Part shown: one piece after another, positions 23,340 through 32,317 of the stretch
Numbering within the stretch: position 1 is the stretch's first letter
Layout of the letters: the number at the start of each line of letters is the position of its first letter
Origin: Candidatus Eiseniibacteriota bacterium
Lineage (GTDB): Bacteria; Eisenbacteria; RBG-16-71-46; JACRLI01
Reading direction: 5' to 3'
NCBI GenBank assembly: GCA_025351485.1
Contig: JANXVU010000037.1
Span: 1 to 36,521 of the forward strand
DNA: 36,521 nucleotides
Notes under the pieces: model-generated
What the model saw: only the letters and a program-made list of their open reading frames with translations
Database searches by the model: none
What the model was told of the DNA's origin: nothing
Made by a program: the position numbers and the translations under genes

Positions 23340-24176
23340 CTATCGGTACACGCGCCTTAACCATCCCCAGGTCTTCTTGGGGACCGGAGTGAAGCCGCAT
23401 CCCATGAAGTAGTAATCGGGGCAATTGTCACAGTTGATTCCAGGCGCATCCATCCAACCCAGCGAGTAGATCTGCTTGGGCAGGGTCGGGTAAAAAGCCA
23501 TGTCCGTCGCCGAATCTGCGTCCAAGACTGTCATGGCCTGTTCTCTGAGTCCGTTGCAGGGGATTTGCAGTCTCGGAGATATGAATACGCTGACCGGGCC
23601 GAGCGGGTCGGCCGCGCCGCCTTCGCATGGATCGCCGGTCGAGGGATCGGTCGCCGTGAGGTCCACCGCGACACCCCAAACGGCGTACTCGATGTTGGGG
23701 TCGCGCGTGACCGCCGTGGGTGCGGTTGCCGACAAATGGAAGAATCCGGTGCCGTGGGCCGTTTCACAGCTGCCGTTGTTGAAGGTCATTTCGTTGTGGG
23801 CCAGTTGCGTGCCCGCCATCGCAGGCGGGGTCGTGAAGATATTCCTGTAGTGGCCGCCCCAACCGCCCGGCTGAAACGAAGCGGCCCCTTCCGCGCATCC
23901 CCCGGCCTGGAACTGCCATGCCGCGGGCACCAACCCGGAGCGTGAGGCCATCATCAGCTGAACATCCGCACCTCGAAAACTGCTCACTCCCTTGACCGTG
24001 ATGATGAAGGACGTGACCGCCGAATAGCTGCAAGGGGATTCCAATCCTCGGCCCCTGGGAAAGGCCTGCCAGTACACGTGGGCAATGGCGCCGGCATTTT
24101 GTCCGGCCGGGGAGGGAATCGGCGAGGATAGGGCGGCGCCCAGGATCAGGGCGCCCACAGATAGCAGTTTCTTCAT
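23340..24176 (-). CDS. Exported protein of unknown function
   Basis: A 278-residue secreted protein with an excellent GGGAGGA four to five bases before ATG 24176 and a Sec signal peptide (MKKLLSVGALILGAALSSP). The mature part is rich in Gly, Ser, aromatic residues and paired cysteines, suggesting an extracellular beta-rich, disulfide-stabilised protein. Notable segments are VSSFRGADVQLMM, the ADPLGPVSVFISPRLQIPC region, CDNCPDYYFMGCG and the C-terminal TWGWLRRVYR. I recall similar proteins in families of many paralogues in Eisenbacteria-type metagenome genomes, ending in a W-G--K-MYR-like tail. The function is unknown. The 36 bp upstream of the chosen start are open but contain the Shine-Dalgarno, so they are leader. 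Confidence 0.75.
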   Translation of the reverse strand: MKKLLSVGALILGAALSSPIPSPAGQNAGAIAHVYWQAFPRGRGLESPCSYSAVTSFIITVKGVSSFRGADVQLMMASRSGLVPAAWQFQAGGCAEGAASFQPGGWGGHYRNIFTTPPAMAGTQLAHNEMTFNNGSCETAHGTGFFHLSATAPTAVTRDPNIEYAVWGVAVDLTATDPSTGDPCEGGAADPLGPVSVFISPRLQIPCNGLREQAMTVLDADSATDMAFYPTLPKQIYSLGWMDAPGINCDNCPDYYFMGCGFTPVPKKTWGWLRRVYR

Positions 24177-24312
24177 GCGTCCTCCCGGAAAAGGACCGCC
24201 GCCCCGGCACATCCAGGGCGGCCTCGGGGGCGTCTAGCGATGCATCAAGGATACTCCTCCCGGGATGCATTCGCAATCGGCGGACTGCCGCACCGGCCTT
24301 CGTGCCCCTCCC

Positions 24313-24341
24313 TTGTCAAACCTCCCGCAAAGGTGTAAAAC
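24313..24341 (+). promoter_or_regulatory. Probable promoter of the sdhCAB operon
   Basis: TTGTCA (24313-24318; five of six match to the -35 consensus) is 17 bp before TAAAAC (24336-24341). The predicted leader to GTG 24445 is about 97 nt. A second TAAAAT lies at 24357-24362. Confidence 0.45.
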
Positions 24342-24444
24342 CAATGGGCATACGCACTAAAATGCCGATTTCCCCGGGGGCGGCCACCGCCTCGGCCGGC
24401 GCGGAGCGGCAATTCCGGGATTCCTCTTGGGGAGGAGCGCCAGC

Positions 24445-25101
24445 GTGGGTCGTGTGAGTGCCTTTTACGATAGTCTGGTCGGCAAAAAGATCATCATGGC
24501 GGCGACGGGGTTCATCCTGTTCGGATTCATCGTCGGCCATCTCCTGGGTAACCTGCAGATCTTCCTCGGCGCGGAGCCGCTCAACCGGTACGCCGCGTTC
24601 CTGAAGAGCATCGGCGAGCTGCTGTGGGTCGTCCGGGGCGTCCTGATCATTTCGTTCCTCCTGCACGTGATCTCATCCATCCAGGTCGCCCTGGCCAACC
24701 GCGCCGCCCGGCCCCTGGGCTACGCGCACAAGAAGAACATCGAGACCAACTACGCCGCCCTCACCATGCAAATCGGCGGCCCGCTGATCTTCCTCTACGT
24801 GGTCTACCACCTGATGATGTTCACGTTCCTGACCACCGGCCCGGGCTACAGCCACACGGACGTCTACGCCAACGTGGTGGCCTCCTTCAAGGTGCCGGCG
24901 ATTTCAGCCGTGTACATCGCCTCCATGCTGCTGCTGGGATTTCACCTGTACCACGGCACCTGGAGCATGCTGCACACGCTGGGCATCAGCAATGCGAAGT
25001 CGAACGGTTTGCGCCGCGCGCTGGCCCCCACGGTGGCCGTGCTGGTCGCGGGTGGTTATATCTCGATCCCGGTGGCGGTGCTGGCCGGGCTGGTCGGTTG
25101 A
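24445..25101 (+). CDS. sdhC: Succinate dehydrogenase/fumarate reductase cytochrome b subunit (b558 type)
   Basis: A 218-residue membrane anchor with five predicted transmembrane helices, as in the single-anchor B-type complexes of Bacillus and epsilon-proteobacteria. Haem-ligand histidine candidates are in [28 protein letters not shown] and GFHLYHGTW. The N-terminus [21 protein letters not shown] matches the SdhC-b558 family. GTG 24445 is chosen because GGGGAGGAG lies seven to eight bases upstream; a TTG at 24427 is less likely. The gene leads an operon with sdhA (13-bp gap) and sdhB. No separate sdhD is present, which fits this class. Confidence 0.9.
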   Translation: MGRVSAFYDSLVGKKIIMAATGFILFGFIVGHLLGNLQIFLGAEPLNRYAAFLKSIGELLWVVRGVLIISFLLHVISSIQVALANRAARPLGYAHKKNIETNYAALTMQIGGPLIFLYVVYHLMMFTFLTTGPGYSHTDVYANVVASFKVPAISAVYIASMLLLGFHLYHGTWSMLHTLGISNAKSNGLRRALAPTVAVLVAGGYISIPVAVLAGLVG

Positions 25102-25114
25102 GGGGGAGGCTGAG

Positions 25115-27027
<1,913 letters not shown>

Positions 27028-27031
<4 letters not shown>

Positions 27032-27795
27032 AGCTGACACTGAAGATCTGGCGCCAGGCCGGTCCCCGGGAAAAGGGAGCCCTGGCGACCTACCAGGTGG
27101 ACGACATCAATCCCGACATGTCCTTCCTGGAATTGCTGGACGTGCTGAACGAAAGTCTGATGCTCAAGGGCGAGCGCCCGGTGGCCTTTGACCACGATTG
27201 TCGCGAGGGAATCTGCGGCAGCTGCGGATTCATGATCGGGGGCGTGGCCCACGGCCCCCTCAAGCTGTGCACCACCTGCACCCTGTTCATGCGCCACTTC
27301 AAGGATGGGGACACTGTCACCGTCGAGCCTTTCCGCGCCAAGGGCTTCCCGGTGCTGCAAGACCTGGTGGTGGACCGGGGCGCATTGGACCGGATCGTGC
27401 AGGCAGGCGGATTCATTTCGGCCCGGACCGGCAGCGCGCCCGAAGCCAACGCCATGCTGATCCCGAAGCAGAATGCGGACCGGGCCATGGACGCCGCCGC
27501 CTGCATCGGATGCGGCGCGTGCGTGGCCGCATGCCCCAACGGATCGGCCATGCTGTTCACCGCCGCCAAGGTCACGCATCTGGGCGAGCTTCCGCAGGGC
27601 CAACCGGAGCGCAATCATCGCGTGCTTCGAATGGTCTCGAAGATGCAGCAGTTGGACTTTGGCGGCTGCTCCAACCACGGCGAGTGCGAGGCCGTATGCC
27701 CCAAGGGCATCAAGATCGACTTCATCGCACAGCTCAACCGGGACTTCCTCAAGGCCAGCCTCACCGACGAAATGGAAACCCTGAAGCGGGTCTAG
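27028..27795 (+). CDS. sdhB: Succinate dehydrogenase/fumarate reductase iron-sulfur subunit
   Basis: A 255-residue electron-transfer subunit. The [2Fe-2S] ligands are C58, C63 and C66 (CREGICGSC) and C81. The ferredoxin-like part has [12 protein letters not shown] (C159, C162, C165, C169) and [15 protein letters not shown] (C214, C220, C224), giving the usual [4Fe-4S] and [3Fe-4S] sites. It passes electrons from the SdhA flavin to haem/quinone in SdhC. It overlaps sdhA by four bases. Two GC-rich hairpins without U-tract (27846-27870 and 27882-27897) follow before the cytochrome gene and may process or attenuate the transcript. Confidence 0.95.
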
Positions 27796-27918
27796 GAGTC
27801 CGGACGCCCCCGTCATTCGCAGGAAGGGCACGTATCCCGTTCCCCGGCCGTCCGGATCATCCGGGCGGCCCACCGTTCCATTCCGCCCCCGGGCGGAACC
27901 TGAAGGAGGCCGCGCATC

Positions 27919-28470
27919 ATGAAGCTTCGAAATGGACTGGGTCTGGTTCTGGTAGTTGCAGCTGGCTGGCTTGCCGTAACCGCCGCCACGCCGCCCAAGA
28001 GCTCCAAGGGCGACGCCACACGTGGGAAATACCTGGTAAGCATCATGGGCTGCGGAGATTGCCACACGCCGGGCACGTTTTACGGCGCCCCGGACATGAA
28101 GCGCTGGCTTTCCGGCAGCGAACTGGGCTGGAACGGCCCGTGGGGCGTGGTGCACCCGGCCAACCTGACATCGGACATGGAGACCGGCATTGGCAAGTGG
28201 AGCGAAGACGACATCGTGAAGGCGATCCAGACCGGTGTGCGTCCCGATGGCCGCCTGCTGGCGCCGATCATGCCGTGGCAGACGTTCGCCAACGCGACCA
28301 AGGAAGACGCCCACGCCATCGCCGCGTACCTGAAGACTCTGCCCCCGGTGAAGCACAGGCTGCTCCCGCTCCAGCCGCCGGGCGTCAAACCAGAAGGCGC
28401 CTGCATGATCTTCCCGCCGCCGCCCGCATGGGATGCGCCGCGGACCGCGCCGAAAGGCGCGGGCCACTAG
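27919..28470 (+). CDS. Exported monohaem c-type cytochrome
   Basis: A 183-residue exported protein. The N-terminus is a signal peptide or anchor (LGLVLVVAAGWLAVTAA). One haem site, CGDCH (C45, C48, H49), follows a typical GKYLVSIMGC lead, and the axial Met is probably M118 in APIMPW. The C-terminal helix is AHAIAAYLKTLPPV, the standard ending of class I cytochromes of the alcohol-dehydrogenase/oxidase type, followed by a proline-rich tail. GGAGG lies nine bases before ATG 27919. It lies 123 bp after sdhB and may be co-transcribed, acting as an electron carrier on the periplasmic side. The last codons (RTAPKGAGH) overlap a repeat that recurs downstream. Confidence 0.88.
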   Translation: MKLRNGLGLVLVVAAGWLAVTAATPPKSSKGDATRGKYLVSIMGCGDCHTPGTFYGAPDMKRWLSGSELGWNGPWGVVHPANLTSDMETGIGKWSEDDIVKAIQTGVRPDGRLLAPIMPWQTFANATKEDAHAIAAYLKTLPPVKHRLLPLQPPGVKPEGACMIFPPPPAWDAPRTAPKGAGH

Positions 28471-28568
28471 CGGCGCAAGTGTTTGCGAGTCTGGAGACCG
28501 TCCAGTGGACGGTTCAGAGGCGAGTTCGACCCGGTCCCGCAGGACCGCGCCGAGAGGCGAGCTCGACC
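28442..28568 (+). repeat. Iterated palindromic repeat (hairpin plus GAGGCGAG box), partly inside the cytochrome gene
   Basis: Unit 1 is the hairpin ACCGTCC-agt-GGACGGT (28497-28513) followed by AGAGGCGAGTTCGACC (28516-28531). Unit 2 is CGGTCC-cgca-GGACCG (28532-28547) followed by AGAGGCGAGCTCGACC (28553-28568), a period of about 37 bp. A related 18-base piece, GGACCGCGCCGAAAGGCG (28442-28459), in the last codons of the cytochrome gene matches 28542-28559 at 17 of 18 bases, exactly 100 bp away. Confidence 0.6.
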
Positions 28569-28601
28569 TCAGCAACGCCGACGCACAAGGCAGCGCAAAC
28601 A

Positions 28602-28644
28602 AAACGCGGGGAGTGGCCCGGAAGCCGCTCCCCGCGTTTCTATT
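28602..28644. terminator. Bidirectional Rho-independent terminator
   Basis: A 12-bp outer stem (AAACGCGGGGAG / CTCCCCGCGTTT) continues with GGC/GCC around a CCGGAA loop. TTTCTATT follows on the + strand and TTTTGTTTGC on the - strand. It separates the cytochrome gene from the convergent permease gene. Confidence 0.85.
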
Positions 28645-28684
28645 CCGAATGTCGCCGTGGCCGGAGTTGGAGGTCTCTCCCGCC

Positions 28685-29518
28685 CTAGTCGCCCACCCTG
28701 GGATCCAGCACATCCCGCAGTCCATCCCCGAACAGGTTGAACCCGATCACCACCAGCAAGATGGCCACGCCGGGCGCGGTCAGCACCCACGGCGCCTCCA
28801 GGATGTATTCGCGGCCGTGGCTCAGCATCGCGCCCCATTCGGGCGTGGGGGGCTGGGCGCCCAGACCGATGAACGAGAGCCCGGCGGCGTCCAGGATGGC
28901 CGTGGCCATGCCCAGCGTGGTGCGCACGATCAGCGGCGGAATGGCGTTGGGAAGGATGCTTCGGAACAGGATGGCCATGTCGCTGGCACCCAGCGCGCGG
29001 GCGGCCGTGACGTATTCTTCCTCGCGCAGTGACAGCACCGAGGCCCGCACCTGGCGCGCGTACTGCGGGATCACCACGATCCCCACCGCGATCATGGCGT
29101 TGGTCAGGCTCGGCCCCAGGACCGCCACGATCACGATGGCCAGCAGGATGCTGGGGAACGCCAGCATCAGGTCCATCAGGCGCATGATCACCATGTCCAG
29201 CATGCCGCCGTAGTATCCCGCGATCAATCCCAGGAAGCTTCCCGCCAGGAGCGCGATCCCCACCGCCACGAACCCGATCTCCAGCGAGATCCGCGCTCCG
29301 TAGAAGATGCGCGACAGGATATCGCGCCCGAGCTCGTCCGTGCCCAGCACGTGCCCGGTTTCCGGCTTTTCTAGGCGGTGGTACAGGTTCTGCGCCAGCG
29401 GATCGTGGGGCGCGAGCTGCGGGCCCGCGAAGGCCAGCACGATGAACACGAACAAGATTGCCGCGCCGACCATGGCCGGCCGCGACTTCTTCAATTCCTT
29501 CCAGTACTCATGCCACAT
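28685..29518 (-). CDS. dppC: Peptide/nickel-type ABC transporter permease (DppC/OppC family)
   Basis: A 277-residue inner-membrane permease. The N-terminus has one membrane segment (MVGAAILFVFIVLAFAGPQLAP) and the family HPLGTDELGRD-like motif (HVLGTDELGRDILSRI). The transmembrane core follows, with the EAA loop (EEEYVTAARALGASDMAILFRSILPN) that contacts the ATPase. It is the last gene of a minus-strand operon behind the binding lipoprotein and DppB-like permease. GAGG lies about eight bases before ATG 29518, and the gap to dppB is 12 bp. A strong terminator follows. Confidence 0.92.
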   Translation of the reverse strand: MWHEYWKELKKSRPAMVGAAILFVFIVLAFAGPQLAPHDPLAQNLYHRLEKPETGHVLGTDELGRDILSRIFYGARISLEIGFVAVGIALLAGSFLGLIAGYYGGMLDMVIMRLMDLMLAFPSILLAIVIVAVLGPSLTNAMIAVGIVVIPQYARQVRASVLSLREEEYVTAARALGASDMAILFRSILPNAIPPLIVRTTLGMATAILDAAGLSFIGLGAQPPTPEWGAMLSHGREYILEAPWVLTAPGVAILLVVIGFNLFGDGLRDVLDPRVGD

Positions 29519-29530
29519 GGCCGCGATCCT

Positions 29531-30535
29531 CTACGAGTACTTGATGCGCGGGTCGAACACCGCGTACAGGAGGTCCACCACCAGGTTCACCATCACGAAA
29601 AGCGACGCCACCATCATCACGCCCGCCTGCACCGCGCGGAAGTCGCGGGCCTCCACCGAGAGCAGCAGGTAGCGGCCCACGCCCGGCCAGGCAAAGATCG
29701 TTTCAGTGATGATCGCCCCTCCCAGCAGCGAGCCGAACTCCAGGCCCAGCACGGTCAGGATCGGGATGAAGCTGTTCTTGAGCACGTGCTTCAAGACCAC
29801 CTTCCACTCGGGAAGTCCCTTGGCGCGCGCGGTGCGCACGTAGTCCTGTCCTAGGATTTCCAGCACCGAGGAGCGGGTCATGCGGGCGATCACTGCCATG
29901 GGGATGGTGCCCAGGGCCACCGCCGGAAGGACCAGGTGCTTGAGCGCATCCCAAGCCACGTCCGGACGGCCCCGCAGGAGCGAGTCCAGGATGGCCAGGT
30001 GGGTGATGGGCTCGATCGACATGCCGGACGTGAATCGCCCGGAGAGCGGGAACCATCCGAGTTGCACCGCGAAAAGCAAGATCAGCATGAGGCCCAGCCA
30101 GAAGATCGGCATGCTCACGCCAACCAGCGCGCCGACCATGGTGATGCCGTCCACCCAGGTGCCGCGTTTAGCGGCGCTGTAGATGCCGGCGGCGATCCCC
30201 ACGAAGGCGGCGAAGAGCATGCTGGCCAGCGCCAATTCCAGCGTGGCGGGAAAGCGCTGCGAAAGCTCCACCGCCACTTCCTCGTGGGTGCTGATGGAGC
30301 GGCCCAGGTCGCCGTGCAGCACGTCACCCAGGTAGATGAAGTATTGGACGTGGAGCGGCCGGTCGAGGCCCATCTGATGGCGGACCATGGCCAGCGCCTC
30401 GGGCGTGGCGCGCTCGCCCAGGATGGACTGCGCGGGATCGCCCGGGGCCAGGTGGATCATGAAGAAGACGACGAACGAAATGGCGAGCAGGGTTGGGACG
30501 AGGGCCAGGAGCCGCTTGAGCGCGTAAGTCCACAT
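29531..30535 (-). CDS. dppB: Peptide/nickel-type ABC transporter permease (DppB/OppB family)
   Basis: A 334-residue inner-membrane permease. The start WTYALKRLLALVPTLLAISFVVFFMIHLAPGDP is the standard DppB N-terminus, followed by the periplasmic segment with MGLDRPLHVQYFIYL. The EAA-type loop is QDYVRTARAKGLPEWKVVLKHVLKNSFIP. The C-terminus FDPRIKYS is also typical. It forms the membrane channel with the DppC-like partner 12 bp downstream. The gap to the binding protein gene upstream is 33 bp. No recognisable Shine-Dalgarno precedes ATG 30535. Confidence 0.92.
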   Translation of the reverse strand: MWTYALKRLLALVPTLLAISFVVFFMIHLAPGDPAQSILGERATPEALAMVRHQMGLDRPLHVQYFIYLGDVLHGDLGRSISTHEEVAVELSQRFPATLELALASMLFAAFVGIAAGIYSAAKRGTWVDGITMVGALVGVSMPIFWLGLMLILLFAVQLGWFPLSGRFTSGMSIEPITHLAILDSLLRGRPDVAWDALKHLVLPAVALGTIPMAVIARMTRSSVLEILGQDYVRTARAKGLPEWKVVLKHVLKNSFIPILTVLGLEFGSLLGGAIITETIFAWPGVGRYLLLSVEARDFRAVQAGVMMVASLFVMVNLVVDLLYAVFDPRIKYS

Positions 30536-30568
30536 CAGGAATGACCGGCCCGGCCGGGCGGCTCGAGC

Positions 30569-32221
30569 TTACTCGAACCGGACCCGGTAGAAGCGTTCCT
30601 TGCCCGTGGGGTGAAGGTGGAATCCGGAAATGTTCCGGGGCTGGGCGAACAGCGCCGAGGTGTGCACCAGCGGCACCCACGGAGCGTCGTCGTGGGCCAC
30701 CTGCTGCGCCTGCTCGTAGAGCGCCGTGCGCTTGGCCTGGTCCGACTCGTTCTGGGCCTCCACCACGATCTGGTGGTACTTCTCGCTGCGGTAAAAGGCC
30801 AGGTTCTGCGCCGGGAGGCGCGTGGCGGTCTTGTCCAGCAGCGTGAACAGGAAGTTGTCCGGGTCGCCGTTGTCACCGGTCCAGCCCATGATGCACATGT
30901 CGTGTTCGCCGGCCTGGGTCTTGTCCAGGTAAGTCTTCCACTCGGTGGAGACGATCTCGGCGTCGATCCCGACGGACTTGAGATTCGCCTGGATGGCCTC
31001 GGCCACCTTTTGGGGCTCGGGCACGTAGGGGCGGGGAACGCTCATGGCCCACAACTTGGTCTTGAACCCGTTGGGGAAGCCCGCCTGCTTCAGGAGTTCG
31101 CGCGCCCTGGCCGGGTCGAACGGGTAAGGCGTGATGGACTTGTTGTAGCCCCACACCACCGGGGGCATTGGGTTCACCGCGGCCACCGCCAGGTTGCGGT
31201 AGAGCGTCTCCACGATGGCCTTCTTGTCGATGGCCAGGTTCACGGCCTGGCGCACCCGCGGATCGCCGAACGGCTTCTTGTCGTTGTGCATGGCCAGGTA
31301 GCAGATGTTCATGCCGGCCTGGGTCAGGAGCACCAGGTCCTTGTTGTCGCGGATGGGCTGCACCTGGTCGGGGGCGATTCCGTCCATGCCCTGCAGGTTG
31401 CCCTTCTTGAGCTCCAGGTAGCGGACGGTGTTGTCGGGGATGGAGCGGAACACCAGCCTGGCGATGGCGGGCGTGCCGTTCCAGTAGCCCTCGTTGCGGG
31501 CCAGCGTGATGTGGTCGTCCTTCACCCACTCTTCGAACTTGAACGGGCCCGTGCCGACCGGGTGCTTGAAGAACTCCGGTCCCCACTTCTTCACTCCGGT
31601 CGGGCTCACGATCGAGGTGAAATTCATGGCCAGGTTGGCCAGGAACGGCGCGTTGGGGTGGCGGAGCGTGAACACCACCGTGGAATCGTCCACGGCCTTC
31701 ACGTCCCTGATGATGCTGCCCATGGACATGGATTGCCAGTAGGTGTAAGGCCCGCCCACGTTGTTGAACGGGTTGTGGAACATGGAGTCCTGCCGGGCCA
31801 TCGAGAACACCACCGCGTCGGCGTTGAACGGCGTGCCGTCGTGGAACTTCACGCCCTGGCGCAGGTGAAAGGTCCAGGAGAGGTTGTCGGGAGTGTGTTC
31901 CCAGCGGGAGGCGAGTCCGGGTTCGATTTCCGTGGTGGAGTCGGTGTACTGCACCAGGTTGTCGTAGATATTGTCGCACACCTTGTGGGATTCGCCGTCG
32001 GTCTCGTGCGCGGGGTCGAGCCCGGGGGAATCGCCGCCGCGCCCCATGACGAACGTGGGACCGTCCGCCGCCGCTCCGCCGCTCTTCGAGCCGCCCTTGC
32101 CGCAGCCGGCCGCGAAAGCCAGGAGCGAAATCAGGAAAAGGATCGGCAGTTGCTTGATGGCCAGCGATGAAACCAGAGAAATCGAGGCGAAAACCCGCCG
32201 CAGGCGTAGGGATTTTGTCAT
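30569..32221 (-). CDS. Peptide-type ABC transporter substrate-binding lipoprotein (SBP family 5)
   Basis: A 550-residue extracytoplasmic solute-binding protein. The N-terminus has an unusually long leader (about 39 residues) before the lipobox FAAGC. Family signs are LDPAHETDGES-KVCDNIYDNLV, LRQGVKFHDGTPFNADAVVFS and VGTGPFKFEEW, then NEGYWNGTPAIARLVFRSIPDN, RQAVNLAIDKKAIVETLYRN and the C-terminal lobe MGWTGDNGDPDNFLF. Family 5 proteins bind peptides, nickel, haem or glutathione; the ligand is not predictable here. It is the first gene of a three-gene operon with two permeases and no ATPase genes. TAGAGT ends nine bases before the start and no Shine-Dalgarno is present, so a near-leaderless mRNA is likely. 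Confidence 0.92.
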   Translation of the reverse strand: MTKSLRLRRVFASISLVSSLAIKQLPILFLISLLAFAAGCGKGGSKSGGAAADGPTFVMGRGGDSPGLDPAHETDGESHKVCDNIYDNLVQYTDSTTEIEPGLASRWEHTPDNLSWTFHLRQGVKFHDGTPFNADAVVFSMARQDSMFHNPFNNVGGPYTYWQSMSMGSIIRDVKAVDDSTVVFTLRHPNAPFLANLAMNFTSIVSPTGVKKWGPEFFKHPVGTGPFKFEEWVKDDHITLARNEGYWNGTPAIARLVFRSIPDNTVRYLELKKGNLQGMDGIAPDQVQPIRDNKDLVLLTQAGMNICYLAMHNDKKPFGDPRVRQAVNLAIDKKAIVETLYRNLAVAAVNPMPPVVWGYNKSITPYPFDPARARELLKQAGFPNGFKTKLWAMSVPRPYVPEPQKVAEAIQANLKSVGIDAEIVSTEWKTYLDKTQAGEHDMCIMGWTGDNGDPDNFLFTLLDKTATRLPAQNLAFYRSEKYHQIVVEAQNESDQAKRTALYEQAQQVAHDDAPWVPLVHTSALFAQPRNISGFHLHPTGKERFYRVRFE

Positions 32222-32230
32222 GGTGCGAGA

Positions 32231-32259
32231 ACTCTAACACACGGCCCGGGGGGGAACAA
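32231..32259 (-). promoter_or_regulatory. Probable promoter of the peptide ABC uptake operon
   Basis: On the minus strand TTGTTC (32254-32259) and TAGAGT (32231-32236) are 17 bp apart. The -10 box ends nine bases before ATG 32221. The -35 box lies in the U-tract of the terminator of the upstream greA gene, a compact terminator-promoter overlap. Confidence 0.4.
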
Positions 32260-32288
32260 TAAGGCCCCGGGGCGTGTGCCCCGGGGCC
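32254..32288 (-). terminator. Rho-independent terminator after the giant greA gene
   Basis: A perfect 11-bp stem (GGCCCCGGGGC / GCCCCGGGGCC, 32263-32273 and 32278-32288) has a four-base loop. In minus sense it is followed by TTATTGTT. It lies 30 bp after the greA stop. Confidence 0.8.
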
Positions 32289-32317
32289 CTGAATTGGCGG
32301 CGATATCGGTGATGCGG

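Noticed and set aside
27846-27897. Two hairpins between sdhB and the cytochrome gene considered as a terminator
   Set aside because: Both are GC-rich and stable, but neither is followed by a U-tract. The second lies just before the cytochrome ribosome binding site, so it is noted only as structure.
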